Source: Tissierellaceae bacterium (GTDB lineage Bacteria > Bacillota > Clostridia > Tissierellales > Tissierellaceae). From it: DNA of 64,000 nt. The stretch's first letter is position 1. The number at the start of each line of letters is the position of its first letter. The DNA lies in NCBI GenBank assembly GCA_023229175.1, contig JALNZV010000009.1:14212-78211 (forward strand), written 5' to 3'. The notes below the pieces were generated by a model. It was not told the origin of the DNA, ran no database searches, and saw only the letters and a list, made by a program, of their open reading frames with translations. A program made the position numbers and the translations under genes. Positions 60,922-64,000 of the stretch are shown one piece after another.

Positions 60922-63711
60922 ATGAAGAGAACCCTGTCACTTTTATTGGCATTAGTAATGGTTCTTGGCTCTTTCACAGCAGTATTCGCAGAAGGCGAAT
61001 CAATTGAGGAAAAAGCAGGTGCATTACTATTTGACCTAGACGTTCTAAAGGGCGTCAACGAAGCAGGAGATTTGAATTTAGATGGCAAGCTTAACAGGCA
61101 AGATGCATTGGTAATGCTATCTAGATTAGTAGGCGCAGGAGAAGAAGCATGGGGCTTCCCAGTTGGCGAAGACTACCCATTCACAGATGTAACCGATGAA
61201 AATTATCAATCAGTTACACAATGGGCTTACACAAATGGCATAACAGTAGGTAAAGGAAATGGCGTATTTGGGTATGACGAAGAGATTACAGCTCAAGATT
61301 ATGCTACTTACCTAATGAGAGCATTAGGATATACAGTAGAAGCTGGAGAAGACTATGAAAATGTCCTAGTAACAGCTCTAGAAAAAGGAATTTTAGATGA
61401 CGTAAACGTAGTTAATGGATCATTAATCACTAGAGGCGTAATGGCAGTATTGACATTAAACGCTCTTAAAGCTGAAACAGCTGATGGTGAAGGTACATTG
61501 GCAGCAAAATTAGGTATTGAATTACCAGAAGATGAAGAAGTAGCACCAGTTGAATTAGAAGTAGAAGAAGTTGTCGCTGACAACCTAAAATCATTTACAG
61601 TAGTATTCAATCAAGCTGTTAAATCAGCAGACGTTGAAATCGAAGATGTAGATGTAGAGACTGAATTATCCGAAGACAAGATGTCACTAGTAGGATATTA
61701 TGAAGAAGAATTAGATCAAAGTACTGCTGTAACTTTTGTTATCAATGCAGAGACAGAAGATGGTCTAAAAGTAGAAGATTTAGAAGTTGAGAAAGTAGTT
61801 AATGACGTTACAGTGCCTGTAGCTCTAAATGCTAAAGCATTGAATCCGAAACAAATAGAAATCTTATTCAGTGAACCAGTTCAGTTTGATAAAGATTTAC
61901 AACTTCTAGAAAATATTTTAGTTGATGGTGAGGCTATAATAGCAAGTGCTAAAATGTATCCTCTTACAAACAAAATGTCATTGACCTTATATGAAGCAAT
62001 GTCAGAAGGGACAAAAACTTTAAAGGTCTCAAAAATTAAAGACTATGCAAATTTGGTAGCGGTAGCAGCTGAATTTGATATTACAGTTGTTAAAGATGAA
62101 GCAGCTCCAGTAGCTCTTTCTGCAGAAGTTATTAATAACAAAGAAATAGTAGTTACATTTGATGAGCCACTTTTTGATCTTGGAACATTTACAGTTGATG
62201 GTGTTGAACCAGAAGGATGGGACAGCTACAAAGGAAGCGATACTAAAGTTCTAATAACTTTAGAGAATCCTCTTTCAGTAGGTGCTGTTGTAGAGGTAAA
62301 AGTGGGCTATAAAGGCCAAACAGACGTTATGGGAAATGAAGTAAAAGAAACTACCTATATAACAACAAAGGTAGAAGATGACATAACTTTACCAACAGTA
62401 GAGATTACAAAGGTAGAAGTTAAAGGCGGAGCTAATGTTGTAACATTAACATTTAGTAAATCAATGTCAGAAGAAGGAGAATTTGAGCTATTAGACAAGG
62501 ATGGAAAAGTCTTACTGACTGAAGACATAGGCGAGGATAAAGCTAAATTCAAAACTGACACAAATAATACAGTATTGGTTATAAAAGATATTTTAGATGA
62601 TGAAGATCCAGACAAATACTCTATTAAGCTTGTTGATATGAAAGATGCTAGCATTAGAACAAACCCACTTGCTACAGTAACTTTATCTTTCACTTCAAAA
62701 GATACAAAGGCTCCTGAAGTAGAGGCAAATGCAAAATTAGTAAAAGCTGAGAAGGAAAACAAAGATGGAGACTATGTAAACAAAATAACTATCTATTTCT
62801 CAGAAGCTATGGACAAAGCGACTATACAGAACCTAGCTAATTATATGGATAGTAATGACAAACCACTTCATACTGTATCAGAATATACTAAAGCAACAGC
62901 TGCCGCTAATGGGAAATCTGTTGTATTGACATATGAAAGTGATGACCAAGACGCTCCTGAAAACGAAGTAATTACGTTGTTAGAAACAATAAAAGATGAA
63001 GCAGGAAATAAAATCACAGAATCTCCTGTTACAGTATTTGATGAAAATGATCCTGCTTTAGATTTAACAATTGAATCCCAAGAGTTAATATCATTGAACG
63101 AAATAAAAGTTAAATTTAACAACCCAGTAGAAACTGTATATACATCATTATTTAAGTTGCTAGATGATGAAGAAGCAGAAATTAAAAACATCAGCTTCAA
63201 ATCAGCGGTTATAGATGGTGATGAAGTTATATTTACAACAACAAAAGATTTAGATAGTGATGAAGCGTATAATCTAAAGGTTGTAGATTTAAGCCTAGTT
63301 AAAAACAAATTTGGGGTTAAGCTAAGCGGAGTATCAAAGGGTGATGTCCTAAGTGTAACTGACAAAGTAGTACCAACACTAAAGGTAGCAAAATATTCAG
63401 CTAATGCAATAAAATTCACATTCTCCAAAGAAGTAACTTTTGACGTAACAGACTTTGATGACGACCTTAAGGTTCTAAAATCAGGAACATTAAGCGAGAA
63501 TGTTGTAGAAACTGTATATGCAACAGATAGCAAAGGTAAACAAGCTGGGGATGCACTTACTGGCTCTGTTACAGGTAAGGTATTTGTAGTGTATCTAGAT
63601 TTAGAAGATGTAACTAAATACAAAGTCGGATTCCCTGTCGGAACAGGTGGAATTAGTGCTACAGGTAGTACTAAACCATTAAAATCTACAGAGTATCTAG
63701 ACGTAAAATAA
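60922..63711 (+). CDS. Probable major S-layer protein with N-terminal SLH domains
   Basis: A 929-aa exported protein. ATG at 60922 follows AAAGGAGG. A signal peptide ends at about residue 25 (TAVFAEGES). Three SLH repeats follow (about 27-190): LNRQDALVMLSRLVGAG, FTDVTDENYQSVTQWAYTNGITVGKGNGVFGYDE, ITAQDYATYLMRALGY. The rest is an acidic array of Ig-like SbsA-type domains, each opening with a pattern such as VALNAKALNPKQIEILFSEPV or KITIYFSEAMDKATI. It uses more T-ending codons (GCT, GTT) than its neighbours, as expected for a very highly expressed gene. Strong promoter and terminator support this. Confidence 0.9.
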   Translation: MKRTLSLLLALVMVLGSFTAVFAEGESIEEKAGALLFDLDVLKGVNEAGDLNLDGKLNRQDALVMLSRLVGAGEEAWGFPVGEDYPFTDVTDENYQSVTQWAYTNGITVGKGNGVFGYDEEITAQDYATYLMRALGYTVEAGEDYENVLVTALEKGILDDVNVVNGSLITRGVMAVLTLNALKAETADGEGTLAAKLGIELPEDEEVAPVELEVEEVVADNLKSFTVVFNQAVKSADVEIEDVDVETELSEDKMSLVGYYEEELDQSTAVTFVINAETEDGLKVEDLEVEKVVNDVTVPVALNAKALNPKQIEILFSEPVQFDKDLQLLENILVDGEAIIASAKMYPLTNKMSLTLYEAMSEGTKTLKVSKIKDYANLVAVAAEFDITVVKDEAAPVALSAEVINNKEIVVTFDEPLFDLGTFTVDGVEPEGWDSYKGSDTKVLITLENPLSVGAVVEVKVGYKGQTDVMGNEVKETTYITTKVEDDITLPTVEITKVEVKGGANVVTLTFSKSMSEEGEFELLDKDGKVLLTEDIGEDKAKFKTDTNNTVLVIKDILDDEDPDKYSIKLVDMKDASIRTNPLATVTLSFTSKDTKAPEVEANAKLVKAEKENKDGDYVNKITIYFSEAMDKATIQNLANYMDSNDKPLHTVSEYTKATAAANGKSVVLTYESDDQDAPENEVITLLETIKDEAGNKITESPVTVFDENDPALDLTIESQELISLNEIKVKFNNPVETVYTSLFKLLDDEEAEIKNISFKSAVIDGDEVIFTTTKDLDSDEAYNLKVVDLSLVKNKFGVKLSGVSKGDVLSVTDKVVPTLKVAKYSANAIKFTFSKEVTFDVTDFDDDLKVLKSGTLSENVVETVYATDSKGKQAGDALTGSVTGKVFVVYLDLEDVTKYKVGFPVGTGGISATGSTKPLKSTEYLDVK

Positions 63712-63722
63712 TTACCTTAAAC

Positions 63723-63762
63723 AAAAAGAGTTAAGTCGAAAGACTTAGCTCTTTTTATTTTA
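63723..63762 (+). terminator. Intrinsic terminator of the S-layer gene
   Basis: AAAAAGAGTTAAGTC pairs with GACTTAGCTCTTTTT around GAAA, with one mismatch, followed by ATTTTATTTT. Confidence 0.92.
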
Positions 63763-63860
63763 TCTTCAAATCCATATATTACATATTGATTACATATATT
63801 GAATAAAAGTGTATATTGTTATATTATATATATGTTGTAAATATATTTGGTGGTGAAGAT

Positions 63861-64000
63861 ATGGATAGAAAGGTACATACTATAATTGGAATCGTATTAT
63901 TTGCATTGGCAGTTACTGTGCCATTATTCTTTAGGGGTCTATATTTTGAAACTGATTTGATACCAGCAGTCATAGGCATAGGCATCATCTTTGCTATTTG
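63861..64000 (+). CDS. Membrane protein, 3' end outside the window
   Basis: Only about 46 codons are visible. ATG at 63861 follows GGTGGTGAAG. The sequence has two hydrophobic segments, IIGIVLFALAVTVPLFF and IPAVIGIGIIFAI, around RGLYFETDL. The opening resembles polytopic envelope proteins such as O-antigen-ligase-like proteins, but too little is present to decide. Confidence 0.6.
   Translation, partial: MDRKVHTIIGIVLFALAVTVPLFFRGLYFETDLIPAVIGIGIIFAI

Overview
The window looks like part of the chromosome of a low-GC, Gram-positive, spore-forming strict anaerobe that ferments amino acids, most like a Tissierellia/Clostridia bacterium. This is inferred from gene content: spmAB, a gerK-type receptor operon, spoIIR, sleB-ypeB, a SPOCS/LysM spore protein, the clostridial lysine-fermentation genes, an in-frame UGA selenoprotein and SLH-anchored surface proteins. 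No rRNA, tRNA, CRISPR array or prophage was seen.

Layout. 1-8.6 kb: the 3' end of rsmA, an acidic protein of unknown function, a metal-sensing ArsR regulator, a small glutaredoxin behind a CsoR-like operator, a DUF1858 redox protein, a holin-like membrane protein, a HesB-like selenoprotein (UGA at 3716-3718), mgtE, spmAB, and an H-NOX/methyl-accepting chemotaxis fusion on the minus strand. 8.7-19.4 kb: veg, a SPOCS-LysM protein, ispE, a small two-helix membrane protein directly ahead of gerKA-KB-KC, then spoIIR, sleB, ypeB and murI. 19.4-20.0 kb: two and a fraction copies of a 228-bp structured repeat.

20.0-29.1 kb is a lysine-fermentation module. A PAS-containing sigma-54 activator is followed by a -24/-12 promoter and kdd-kamA-kamB-kamC-kamD-kamE. 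Tandem TGCC-N8-GGCA sites, with centres 21 bp apart, lie upstream of both the activator gene and the kdd promoter. The later pathway genes kce and kal are not here.

29.1-38.1 kb holds a nearly complete autoinducer-2 uptake and processing (lsr) locus: lsrABCD on the minus strand, and lsrR, lsrK, a cupin gene and lsrF on the plus strand, with a divergent regulatory region between them. The cupin gene occupies the place where lsrG would be expected. 38.1-40.2 kb carries a C-terminal processing protease and a RAYT transposase flanked by REP-type hairpins. Two more copies of the hairpin close the kam and lsr operons.

40.2-63.7 kb is devoted to the cell surface. Two divergent operons each encode one giant secreted beta-repeat protein (2422 and 2177 aa), one SLH-domain protein and one mid-sized secreted protein. 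A separate gene for a probable S-layer protein follows behind its own strong promoter. This divergent surface assembly is the part of the window least explained by known families and is the best candidate for an undescribed system. The last 140 bases start a membrane protein cut by the window edge.
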